A stretch of 24,445 bases of DNA from CAYWOS01 sp964459985 (GTDB lineage: Bacteria; Bacillota; Clostridia; Christensenellales; Aristaeellaceae). Under the pieces are notes generated by a model. It saw only the letters and a list, made by a program, of their open reading frames with translations. It was not told the DNA's origin and searched no databases. The DNA is taken from NCBI GenBank assembly GCA_964459985.1, contig CAYWOS010000037.1, positions 1 through 24,445 of the forward strand, in the 5' to 3' direction. Shown here piece by piece: positions 15,996 through 22,770 of this stretch (position 1 is its first letter; each line of letters opens with the position of its first letter). The position numbers were made by a program, and so were the translations under genes.

Positions 15996-17012
15996 ATGCG
16001 TGTGACCATCCGGCAACTGGCAGACTATTGCGGGCTGTCCATCTCCACCGTCAGCAAGGCGCTCAACGGGTACGCCGACGTGAACGCGGCGACGCGGGAC
16101 GCCGTGCGCGCCGCCGCGCGCAAGATCGGCTACCGCCCCAATTCCATCGCGCGCGCGCTCAAGACCAACCATACCTTCAATCTGGGCGTGCTGTTCGCCG
16201 ACGAGAACAACAAGGGACTGGCGCACCCGTATTTCTCCGCCGTGCTCGAATCCTTCAAGGTCGCCGCCGAAAGCCACGGCTACGACATCACCTTCATCAG
16301 CCATCATCTGGGGCAGTCGAGCATGAGCTATCTCGAGCACTGCCAGTACCGCAACGTGGACGGCGTATGCATCGCCTGCGTCGATTTTCTCGTGCCCGAG
16401 GTCAACGAATTGGTGCTGGGCGAGCTGCCGGTGGTGACGATCGATCACCTGTTCAACGCGCGCACGTGCATCCAGTCGGAAAACCGCGGCGGCATCAAAA
16501 TGCTGGTCGAGTACGCGCACGCGATGGGGCACAGGCGCATCGCGTACGTCCACGGCGTGCCCAGCGCCGTCACGCAGGCGCGCGTGGGCTCCTTCCGCTC
16601 GAGCATGGCGGAACTGAAGCTCCCCCTGCCGCCCGAGTATCTGGTCGAAGGCGTATTCCTTGATCCGGGCGCGGCGGAAAACGCCACCCTGCGCCTGCTC
16701 AAGCTCAAAAACCCGCCCACCTGCATTTTTATGCCCGACGATTACGCGGCGCTGGGCGCGTTCGAGGCGGCGGCGAAGATGGGCTTGTCCGTCCCGCGCG
16801 ATCTGTCGATCATCGGCTACGACGGCATCCGCTTCATGCAGCTCCACCAGCCGCCCATCACCACGCTCAAGCAGGACACCGACCGCATCGGCTCGCTGGC
16901 CGCCGAGCATCTGATCGGGCATATCGAAAACCCGCTCACCAAAGCGCCCGAGATCGTCGTGGTCAACGGCGAAATCATTCCCGGCGGCACGCTCGCCCCG
17001 CCGAACCGATAA
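15996..17012 (+). CDS. LacI-family transcriptional regulator
   Basis: DNA-binding regulator of 338 residues. The start ATG at 15996 follows AAAAGGAG. The helix-turn-helix is at the extreme N terminus: TIRQLADYCGLSISTVSKAL (4-23), then the hinge-helix region RPNSIARAL. The rest is a periplasmic-binding-protein-like effector domain: FNLGVLFADENNKGLAHPYF, ERTHQ-like variations of the core such as MGHRRIAYVHG, FMPDDYAALG and LSIIGYDGIRF, ending with the typical KQDTDRIGSLAAEHL. The effector is likely a sugar or related small molecule; purines are possible given divergent purB but nothing proves it. An operator-like palindrome in its own promoter suggests autoregulation. It is followed by a hairpin-rich stretch that must terminate transcription. 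Confidence 0.94.
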   Translation: MRVTIRQLADYCGLSISTVSKALNGYADVNAATRDAVRAAARKIGYRPNSIARALKTNHTFNLGVLFADENNKGLAHPYFSAVLESFKVAAESHGYDITFISHHLGQSSMSYLEHCQYRNVDGVCIACVDFLVPEVNELVLGELPVVTIDHLFNARTCIQSENRGGIKMLVEYAHAMGHRRIAYVHGVPSAVTQARVGSFRSSMAELKLPLPPEYLVEGVFLDPGAAENATLRLLKLKNPPTCIFMPDDYAALGAFEAAAKMGLSVPRDLSIIGYDGIRFMQLHQPPITTLKQDTDRIGSLAAEHLIGHIENPLTKAPEIVVVNGEIIPGGTLAPPNR

Positions 17013-17043
17013 GCGGGCGCGGACGATCCTCCGAGTAACGTGA

Positions 17044-17361
17044 AACGGGAAGCGTATCCATGAACGCTTCCCGTTCAGGCTGTCGACAACCCCGGTCGTT
17101 CCTCCCGGGGATGCAATGAAGGGGCCGCGCCCCTTCATTTCTCATCCGAAACCAGCGACATGCGCGGTGGTTTCGGAACGATTTTCCGCAGAAAATCGGT
17201 TCCTTACGCGTTTTTCCGACCGCGCGGCAAAGCCGCGCAGGAAAAACGTGCAGGCCGCAAAAATGAAAGCTTCATTTTTGCGGTGCGTGTCGACTTTGTC
17301 GACACGCAGAACGGGAAGCGTATCCATGAACGCTTCCCGTTTTTGTTCCGAAAATTTTCGG
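17044..17361. repeat. Array of about ten adjacent hairpins (gene-free)
   Basis: The convergent spacer between the LacI-family gene and the E2-like gene is almost wholly made of inverted repeats lying end to end: 17044-17075 (12-bp stem), 17090-17110 (6), 17115-17139 (11), 17146-17176 (9), 17175-17203 (12, one bulge), 17209-17248 (9 outer plus 7 inner), 17255-17283 (13), 17284-17308 (11), 17310-17341 (12) and the palindrome 17348-17361. Most stems are perfect, with loops of 3-13 bases. The first and ninth hairpins are the same 32-bp sequence. No open reading frame here looks real. It may act as a two-way terminator, a structured RNA or a repeat element. Confidence 0.85.
17310..17345 (+). terminator. 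Terminator-type hairpin, second copy of a 32-bp repeat
   Basis: AACGGGAAGCGT (17310-17321) pairs with ACGCTTCCCGTT (17330-17341), and T residues follow directly. It is identical to 17044-17075, which lacks a T run. On the + strand it is the most terminator-like element downstream of the LacI-family gene. Confidence 0.7.
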
Positions 17362-17374
17362 CCGTCCGGCGCGC

Positions 17375-18298
17375 TTATCCCGCCGCCGTCAGGTTCTTTT
17401 TCTCGTTCTTGAGGCGCTTTTTGGGCGCGGGCAGGCCGTAGGCGCGGCCTTCCTCGAAGCGCACCGTTTCGGGCGGCGTTTCGAGCAGCGAAGGGTTCGC
17501 CATGTACTCGGTCACGCGCGCGACGAACTTGGCGTAGGTCGCGCCGGCGCAGATGCGCTCGTCGGCGGTGACGCCGATGGGCAGCATCCGCTTGCGGACG
17601 GGCTTGCCCTCGCGGTCGAAGGACACCGTGCGCTCGACCGAGCCGATGCTGAAGAACATTGTGGTCGTGCCGAAATTATAGATGTGATGGTTGACCGCCG
17701 GCATCCCGATGGACGCCATGTGCGTGATGAACACGCTGGTGTGGAAGGGGCTGGCGTTCATCAGGAAGCGCGGCATCAGCCCGTAGCGGTCGAGAAAGCG
17801 CGCCGCGCCCACGACGAGGTTCGCCAATATCGGGTTGAGCAGGAATTTCGCGACGGCGAGCGTGTCGCCGTCCTCGCCGTGCCGGCCTTCCTCGATGGCG
17901 CGCTCGATTCGCTCCGCGATGTCCAGAAGGGTGTCGCGCGGGTCGAACAGGCATTTGACGGTGTTTTCCTCAATTTTGTCGGGATCGCCGGTGTCCTTGA
18001 GCGTGACGAAGGACACGGAGAGCTGATTGCGCGCGTACATGCGCTTGTTGACGATGAAGCGGTTGATTTCGGGGTATTCCGCCACGCCGCGCACGAAGGC
18101 GGCGATCAGCAATTCGAGAAACGTGATCTTGACGCCCTCGCCGCCCTTTTCGACGATGTAGCGCGCCATTTTCTCGTAGTCGAGCTTGAAATTCATGAAC
18201 ACCTGCGCGTCGCAGCGCATGGGCATCAGGTACGGCGTCAGCGCCACGATGGGATCGATCTTTTTGAGCGCTCTGCCGTCGGCACGTCGTCCGAACAT
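17375..18298 (-). CDS. Standalone 2-oxoacid dehydrogenase E2-like / CAT-fold acyltransferase homologue
   Basis: Protein of 307 residues matching the catalytic-domain fold of dihydrolipoamide acyltransferases and chloramphenicol acetyltransferase. It has no lipoyl or subunit-binding domain, so it is not a classical E2. Recognisable parts are RRADGRALKKIDP (4-16), PYLMPMRCDAQVF, EINRFIVNKRMYARNQLSVSF (78-97), LMPRFLMNASPFHTSVFITHMASIG and HHIYNFGTTTMFF. The usual active-site HxxxDG appears as ADERICAGA (245-253): Glu replaces His, and Ala replaces the Asp. From memory, Clostridial relatives often have DERICDG, so the Ala is the extra change. Any catalysis is doubtful; the function is unknown. 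The start at 18298 has an AAGGAAGGGAG site, which lies at the edge of an N run. Confidence 0.82.
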   Translation of the reverse strand: MFGRRADGRALKKIDPIVALTPYLMPMRCDAQVFMNFKLDYEKMARYIVEKGGEGVKITFLELLIAAFVRGVAEYPEINRFIVNKRMYARNQLSVSFVTLKDTGDPDKIEENTVKCLFDPRDTLLDIAERIERAIEEGRHGEDGDTLAVAKFLLNPILANLVVGAARFLDRYGLMPRFLMNASPFHTSVFITHMASIGMPAVNHHIYNFGTTTMFFSIGSVERTVSFDREGKPVRKRMLPIGVTADERICAGATYAKFVARVTEYMANPSLLETPPETVRFEEGRAYGLPAPKKRLKNEKKNLTAAG

Positions 18299-18473
18299 GC
18301 GGTCATCTCCCTTCCTTGNNNNNNNNNNNNNNNNNNNNNNNNNNNNNNNNNNNNNNNNNNNNNNNNNNNNNNNNNNNNNNNNNNNNNNNNNNNNNNNNNN
18401 NNNNNNNNNNNNNNNNNNTTGAGCGCTCTGCCGTCGGCACGTCGTCCGAACATGCGGTCATCTCCCTTCCTTG
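18264..18473. other. Assembly gap (100 N) flanked by a 55-bp exact duplication
   Basis: N runs from 18319 to 18418. The 55 bases before it (18264-18318) are identical to the 55 bases after it (18419-18473). Both copies contain the ATG and first codons of the E2-like gene. This is what two unmerged contigs sharing a k-mer overlap look like after scaffolding with a fixed-size gap. The second partial start (18453) should not be annotated as a separate gene. Confidence 0.9.
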
Positions 18474-18481
18474 AAGTCATC

Positions 18482-18511
18482 ATTATACGATATGCCGGGG
18501 GATTTCGTCAA
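18482..18511 (-). promoter_or_regulatory. Sigma-A-type promoter of the E2-like gene
   Basis: On the minus strand TTGACG (18511-18506) and TATAAT (18487-18482) are separated by 18 bp. If the flanking 55-bp duplication is collapsed, it sits about 30 bp before the ATG with the ribosome binding site in between. Confidence 0.75.
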
Positions 18512-18517
18512 TTGTTT

Positions 18518-18597
18518 GCGCAATCCCGCGCGCGCGCAAAACTTGGACAGGTCACCGGCATCGGCGGCACGCTCTGGGCGGCGCAATCCCGCGCGCG
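18518..18597. repeat. 17-bp direct repeat in the mscL upstream region
   Basis: GCGCAATCCCGCGCGCG occurs at 18518-18534 and 18581-18597, 63 bp apart, between the two divergent promoters. The second copy also forms a loose inverted repeat with GCGGGAT at the mscL -35 box. No gene lies between. Confidence 0.6.
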
Positions 18598-18605
18598 TAA
18601 AATCC

Positions 18606-18634
18606 TTGCGGGATCGGCCGTCCGATGGTATAAT
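18606..18634 (+). promoter_or_regulatory. mscL: Sigma-A-type promoter of mscL
   Basis: TTGCGG (18606-18611) and perfect TATAAT (18629-18634) are separated by 17 bp, 62 bp before the mscL start codon. Confidence 0.75.
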
Positions 18635-18696
18635 GCTGTCAGCCGGGCCGGGCGCCCGCGCGCCGGAAAACCCCCGTTACGAAAGGAGCGGACACC

Positions 18697-19146
18697 GTGA
18701 AGAAATTCTTCGAGGAGTTCAAAAAGTTCGCGCTCAAGGGAAACATGTTCGACATGGCGGTCGGCGTCGTCATCGGCGGCGCGTTCGGCAAGATCGTATC
18801 CTCCGTCGTCAATGATCTCATCATGCCCCTGCTCTCGCTGCTCACGGGCGGCGTGCACACATCGGGGCTGTTCCTGACGCTGGGCGAGGGCACCTTCAAG
18901 ACCACCGAGGAAGCCGCCGCCGCCGGCGTCGCCACGCTCAATTACGGCATGTTCCTCCAAACGATCATCGATTTCATCCTGATCGCCGTCAGCATCTTCC
19001 TCGTCGTCAAGGCGATCAACAAGCTGCACAAGCCCGAGCCGCCCAAGCCCGCCCCGCGCCTGTGCCCCTTCTGCCGCCAGCCCGTCGACGACAAGGCGAC
19101 GCGCTGCCCGCACTGCACGAGCGAATTGCCGGTCGCGGAGAAGTAA
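18697..19146 (+). CDS. mscL: Large-conductance mechanosensitive channel MscL with C-terminal zinc ribbon
   Basis: Stretch-activated channel that releases solutes on osmotic downshock. The N-terminal amphipathic helix and first transmembrane helix are typical: FKKFALKGNMFDMAVGVVIGGAFGKIVSSVVNDLIMP (8-44). A periplasmic loop (about 45-80) and a second helix (about 85-107) follow. Instead of the usual charged C-terminal bundle, the tail runs KPEPPKPAPRLCPFC and carries two CxxC knuckles, Cys123/126 and Cys137/140 (CPFC...CPHC), a zinc-ribbon-like module ending TSELPVAEK. The length of 149 is normal. GAAAGGAG precedes the ATG. The promoter upstream and hairpins downstream suggest it can be transcribed alone. 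Confidence 0.95.
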   Translation: MKKFFEEFKKFALKGNMFDMAVGVVIGGAFGKIVSSVVNDLIMPLLSLLTGGVHTSGLFLTLGEGTFKTTEEAAAAGVATLNYGMFLQTIIDFILIAVSIFLVVKAINKLHKPEPPKPAPRLCPFCRQPVDDKATRCPHCTSELPVAEK

Positions 19147-19219
19147 AAACGTTTCCCGACCGTTCCGCCGCCCGGCGCGCGTCCGCTTGACCGGCGCGCG
19201 GCGGCAAAGGCTGCGGCGC

Positions 19220-19244
19220 GAGGGACGGCCTTCGGTCGTCCCTC
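19220..19244 (+). terminator. Strong hairpin between mscL and the HAD gene
   Basis: An 11-bp stem (one G-T pair) with a TTC loop is built from GAGGGACGGCC and GGTCGTCCCTC. Another GC-rich inverted repeat (CCGCCGC ... GCGGCGG) lies just upstream. No T run follows, so it may weaken rather than end transcription, or stabilise the mscL mRNA 3' end. Confidence 0.45.
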
Positions 19245-19285
19245 CGCCGAATCCCCTGACATATTCTGATCGACAAGGAGCATCC

Positions 19286-19924
19286 ATGCGATTCAAGCAT
19301 TTCTTCTGGGATTTCGACGGCACGCTGTACGACACCTATCCCCGCATCCTGCGCGCCTTTCAAAAGGGGCTGCGCGATTACGGGATCGACGCGCCGGACG
19401 CCGAGGTGCTCTCGAACGTCAAAAAGATGCTCGCCGTCGCCGCCGCGCGGTACGCCGCGCAAAAGGACGGCGTGACGGCGGAAGCCATTGTCGCCGCCTA
19501 CCGCGCCCACGCCGAGGAGGAAGACGCCTCCACCATGCGCCCCTATCCGGGGCTGGAAAGGGCGCTTGACGCCGCCGTCAGGCGCGGCGGGACGCACTAC
19601 CTGTACACGCACCGCGGCGCGTCGGCGCTCGAGGCGTTCAGGCGCGACGGGCTTTCGGGGTATTTCGCCGATTTCATCACGCGGGAGGACGGTTTCCCGC
19701 TCAAGCCCGCGCCCGACGCGCTGCTTTCGATGACGGCAAAGCATGGTTTGCCGCTTGACGCCTGCGTGATGATCGGCGACCGCGATATCGATCTGGACGC
19801 CGGGAAAAACGCGGGCATGGCGGGCGCGCTGTTCGATCCCGACGGCTTTTATCCCGATTATCCGACGCCCTTCCGCTATCGGACGATGGACGATTTGCGG
19901 CTCGGGCTGATCGAAAAGGAGTGA
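19286..19924 (+). CDS. HAD superfamily hydrolase, phosphoglycolate phosphatase-like
   Basis: Predicted phosphatase of 212 residues. Motif I is FWDFDGTLYDTYP with Asp9 and Asp11; motif II is YLYTHRG; motif III is the Lys in LKPAPDALL; motif IV is VMIGDRDIDLDAGKNAGM. The helical cap lies between motifs I and II, as in the Gph/YsbA-like group. ACAAGGAG precedes the ATG. The stop codon overlaps the ribosome binding region of the next gene, so the two are coupled. Substrate unknown; salvage of a phosphorylated by-product is possible. Confidence 0.9.
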   Translation: MRFKHFFWDFDGTLYDTYPRILRAFQKGLRDYGIDAPDAEVLSNVKKMLAVAAARYAAQKDGVTAEAIVAAYRAHAEEEDASTMRPYPGLERALDAAVRRGGTHYLYTHRGASALEAFRRDGLSGYFADFITREDGFPLKPAPDALLSMTAKHGLPLDACVMIGDRDIDLDAGKNAGMAGALFDPDGFYPDYPTPFRYRTMDDLRLGLIEKE

Positions 19925-19929
19925 CCTTC

Positions 19930-20811
19930 ATGGACCGCGCGGCAATCAAACTGGAAGCCAAGGACAAGATTTCCTCCATCCGGGGCAGCTTCGTGTGCGT
20001 GACGCTCATCATCTTCGCCACGTCGCTTGTCATCTCGCTCGCGGCGAACGCCATCGGCAACAATTCGGGCGCCGAGTTTCTCACCTCGGCGTTCAACCTG
20101 CTCGTCGCGCCGATGCTGACCATCGCGCTTTCCTTCTTCCTCGTGCAGGGCTGGCGGAACCGGTCCCCGCGCACGGGCGACTGGATGAACGCGATTTTCG
20201 ACCGCTACGGGCGCAAATTGGGCGGGTATCTGTGGATGGCGCTGAAGATCATCCTGTGGACGCTGCCCTTTGTCGCGGCGCTGATGATCTACGGCGTCGC
20301 CGTCGACTTTGAGGGCGCGGTTTCGCAAACGCCGCTCGCGGACGGCATCCCGTTTAATTTCAGCTACAGCGCGGGCTCGGCGGCGTATACGACAAAGCTG
20401 TATTTCCGTTCCGACGACGCCGTCAAACTGATCGTGCCGGCGATCATCTGTATCGCCCTGTACGTGACGGTGATCCGCGTCGCCTATTCGTACTATTTCA
20501 CCACCTACATCCTCGCCGCCTGCCCGAACGTGATGGCGCGCGACGCGGTGAAATTGTCCGTCAGGATGACCAAGGGCTATCGTTGGAAGATTTTCGTGAC
20601 CGAGTTGTCCTTCCTCGGCTGGGCGCTCCTGTCGGTCTTAACGCTGGGCATCCTGTATTTGACGTACGTCGGGCCGTACATGGGGCTGACGATTGCGGGC
20701 ATCTTTGACACGCTCAAGGAAGAGGGCATCCGCGAGGGGCGGCTGACGCACGCCGATTTCGGCGAGGAAGCGCCCGCGCAGGATTCTATCGAGGACGGAC
20801 GACAGGCATGA
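19930..20811 (+). CDS. DUF975 family membrane protein, first of a tandem pair
   Basis: Membrane protein of 293 residues with about six hydrophobic helices. It matches DUF975: a cytoplasmic N terminus MDRAAIKLEAKDKI, then the family core YYFTTYILAACPNVMARDAV, SVRMTKGYRWKIFVTELSFLGW and LTLGILYLTYVGPYMGLTIAG. The ATG at 19930 is preferred over the GTG at 19921 because AAAGGAG ends 8 bases before it. It carries an extra soluble loop (about residues 120-150) missing from its neighbour. The function of the family is unknown. It overlaps the next gene by 4 bp. Confidence 0.85.
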   Translation: MDRAAIKLEAKDKISSIRGSFVCVTLIIFATSLVISLAANAIGNNSGAEFLTSAFNLLVAPMLTIALSFFLVQGWRNRSPRTGDWMNAIFDRYGRKLGGYLWMALKIILWTLPFVAALMIYGVAVDFEGAVSQTPLADGIPFNFSYSAGSAAYTTKLYFRSDDAVKLIVPAIICIALYVTVIRVAYSYYFTTYILAACPNVMARDAVKLSVRMTKGYRWKIFVTELSFLGWALLSVLTLGILYLTYVGPYMGLTIAGIFDTLKEEGIREGRLTHADFGEEAPAQDSIEDGRQA

Positions 20812-21506
20812 CGAGACAGGACATCAAATCCATGGCGCTCGGGGCGCTTCAGGGCGCGCGCGGCGCGAGCGCGGGCGTGCTTTTCCTGACGGCGCTGATC
20901 TGCGCGGTGGGCGGCTCGCTGACCTTCGGGATCGGGATGATCTTTTATCCGCTTCTGCTCGTGGCGCTCGCGGGGTATTTCCTGCGCGTGTACCGGGGCG
21001 AAAAACCCGGCGTGAGCGGGTGTTTCGGCGATTGCTTTGTCCGCGTCGGCCGCAAGATCGGCGGAATTTGGTGGATGGCGCTGTGGGTGTTTATCTATTG
21101 CGCCGGCTCGTTTGTCGTCGTGCTGATCGGCGCGGCGATCGCGCTGCCCGAATGGCTCGCCGCGCCCGTCATGCTTTTATGCATGGTGCCCGGCATCGTC
21201 AAGGCGTACTCGTACATTCTGACGCCCTTTATCCTGTTTGACTGCCCCGATGTCCGCGCGAAGGACGCCGTCAGGCTGTCGGCGCTGATGACCGAAGGCT
21301 ACCGCATGGACGTCTTCGTCACGCAGCTTTCCTTTATCGGCTGGTTCATCCTCTCGGCGATCACCGCGCAGATCGTCGGGCTTTTTCACGCCTATCCCTA
21401 TTACGCCCTGACGATGGCGGGCGTGTATCAGGAGCTGAAGAAGCGCGCCGTCGAGGACGGCGTCGTGACCTACGCCATGCTGGACGGCACGCAGACGATT
21501 CCGTGA
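20808..21506 (+). CDS. DUF975 family membrane protein, second of a tandem pair
   Basis: Membrane protein of 232 residues and clear paralogue of the gene before it. Shared landmarks are GRKIGGIWWMALW (compare GRKLGGYLWMALK), ILTPFILFDCPDVRAKDAV, SALMTEGYRMDVFVTQLSFIGW and YYALTMAGVYQELK. It lacks the extra loop of the first copy. The start ATG overlaps the previous stop (ATGA), implying translational coupling and perhaps a hetero-oligomer. The function of the family is unknown. The pepT gene begins 13 bp after it. Confidence 0.87.
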   Translation: MTRQDIKSMALGALQGARGASAGVLFLTALICAVGGSLTFGIGMIFYPLLLVALAGYFLRVYRGEKPGVSGCFGDCFVRVGRKIGGIWWMALWVFIYCAGSFVVVLIGAAIALPEWLAAPVMLLCMVPGIVKAYSYILTPFILFDCPDVRAKDAVRLSALMTEGYRMDVFVTQLSFIGWFILSAITAQIVGLFHAYPYYALTMAGVYQELKKRAVEDGVVTYAMLDGTQTIP

Positions 21507-21519
21507 GGAGGAAACGATC

Positions 21520-22728
21520 ATGACCGCAAAGGAATACTTTCTCAAGTACATCGCCGTCGATACGACGAGCGACGAATCAAACCCCGCCTGCCCCTCGAGC
21601 GAGAGCCAGCGCGCGCTGGCCGCGATCATTGTCGCCGATATGCAAAAAATCGGCATTGCCGACGCGCGCGCGGACGAGCACGGCTACGTGTACGGCACGA
21701 TCGCCGCGAACGCCGACAGCCAGCCCGCCATCGGCCTGATCGCGCACATGGACACATCGGACGGCGCGGCGGGCGGCCCGATCAACGCGCGCGAGATCGC
21801 GTATGCCGGCGGCGACATTATGTTGAACGAAGAAAAGGGCGTCGCGCTGACCGAGAAGGAATTCCCCTGCCTCAAGCGGCACAGGGGGCAGACGCTGATC
21901 GTCACCGACGGCAGCACCCTGCTCGGCGCGGACGACAAGGCGGGCGTGGCGGAAATCATGGCGCTGTGCGAGCGTCTGATCGGCGAAACTTCGATCAAAC
22001 ACGGCAAGATCTGCATCGGGTTCACGCCCGACGAGGAAATCGGACGCGGCGCGGATTTGTTCGATGTCGCCGCCTTCGGCGCGGACTACGCCTACACGGT
22101 GGACGGCGGCGCGATCCATGAAATGGAGTACGAGAACTTCAACGCCGCCTCGCTGCGCGTGACCGTGCACGGGCGCAACATTCATCCCGGCTCGGCGAAG
22201 GATAAAATGCGCAACGCCTCGCGCATGGCGATGCAGTATCACGCCATGCTGCCGCCGCGCGAAATTCCCGAGAACACCGAGGGCTACGAGGGCTTTTATC
22301 ATCTCGCGTCCATGCGCGGCGACGAAACGGAAGCCGAACTGCGCTACATCGTGCGCGATCACGACCGCGCGAAGTTCGAGCAAAAGAAGGAACGCGCGCG
22401 CAAGATCGGCGATTATCTGAACGATCTGTGGGGCGCGGGCACCGTCGAAGTGGCGCTCAAGGATTCCTACTACAACATGCGCGGCGAGATCGAAAAGCGC
22501 ATGGAAGTGGTCGAGCGCGCGATGCGGGCGCTGTCAGACGAGGGGCTGTCGCCCGTCGCCGTGCCCATTCGCGGCGGCACCGACGGCGCGCGGCTGACCT
22601 ATATGGGGCTGCCCTGCCCGAACTTGGGGACGGGCGGCTGCTGCGGGCACGGCGTGCACGAGCATGTTTCGGTGGATGATATGGAGAAAATGGTCGATGT
22701 GCTCGGGCGGCTGATCGCCGCGCGGTAA
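21520..22728 (+). CDS. pepT: Peptidase T (tripeptide aminopeptidase)
   Basis: Cytoplasmic zinc aminopeptidase of the M20B family that removes the N-terminal residue from tripeptides in nitrogen salvage. The length of 402 is normal. Metal and catalytic residues are visible: HMDTS (His76, Asp78), GADDKAG (136-142), the general base pair in PDEEIG (Glu172/173), TVDGG (Asp195) and the C-terminal HGVHEH (His380). The dimerisation insert lies between about 205 and 315 and includes VHGRNIHPGSAKDKM. GAGGAAAC precedes the ATG. It lies 13 bp after the DUF975 pair and 42 bp before the EamA-type permease. Confidence 0.96.
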   Translation: MTAKEYFLKYIAVDTTSDESNPACPSSESQRALAAIIVADMQKIGIADARADEHGYVYGTIAANADSQPAIGLIAHMDTSDGAAGGPINAREIAYAGGDIMLNEEKGVALTEKEFPCLKRHRGQTLIVTDGSTLLGADDKAGVAEIMALCERLIGETSIKHGKICIGFTPDEEIGRGADLFDVAAFGADYAYTVDGGAIHEMEYENFNAASLRVTVHGRNIHPGSAKDKMRNASRMAMQYHAMLPPREIPENTEGYEGFYHLASMRGDETEAELRYIVRDHDRAKFEQKKERARKIGDYLNDLWGAGTVEVALKDSYYNMRGEIEKRMEVVERAMRALSDEGLSPVAVPIRGGTDGARLTYMGLPCPNLGTGGCCGHGVHEHVSVDDMEKMVDVLGRLIAAR

Positions 22729-22770
22729 CGTCCGAAAAACCGATAATTTGATCAAGGAGCTTTTGTTTTG

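Noticed and set aside
15768..17138. A minus-strand open frame that continues the purB frame to give a 933-residue protein
   Set aside because: It is antisense to the LacI-family gene, has low-complexity Arg/Asp/Gly/Val-rich composition, and purB has a clear ribosome binding site and conserved N terminus at 15767.
17044..17361. A CRISPR array
   Set aside because: The repeats are mostly different from each other, there is no regular repeat-spacer pattern, and no cas gene is in the window.
18419..18473. A second, truncated copy of the E2-like gene beyond the N run
   Set aside because: The 55 bases are identical to the copy before the N run and end exactly at the gap, which is better explained by contig overlap.
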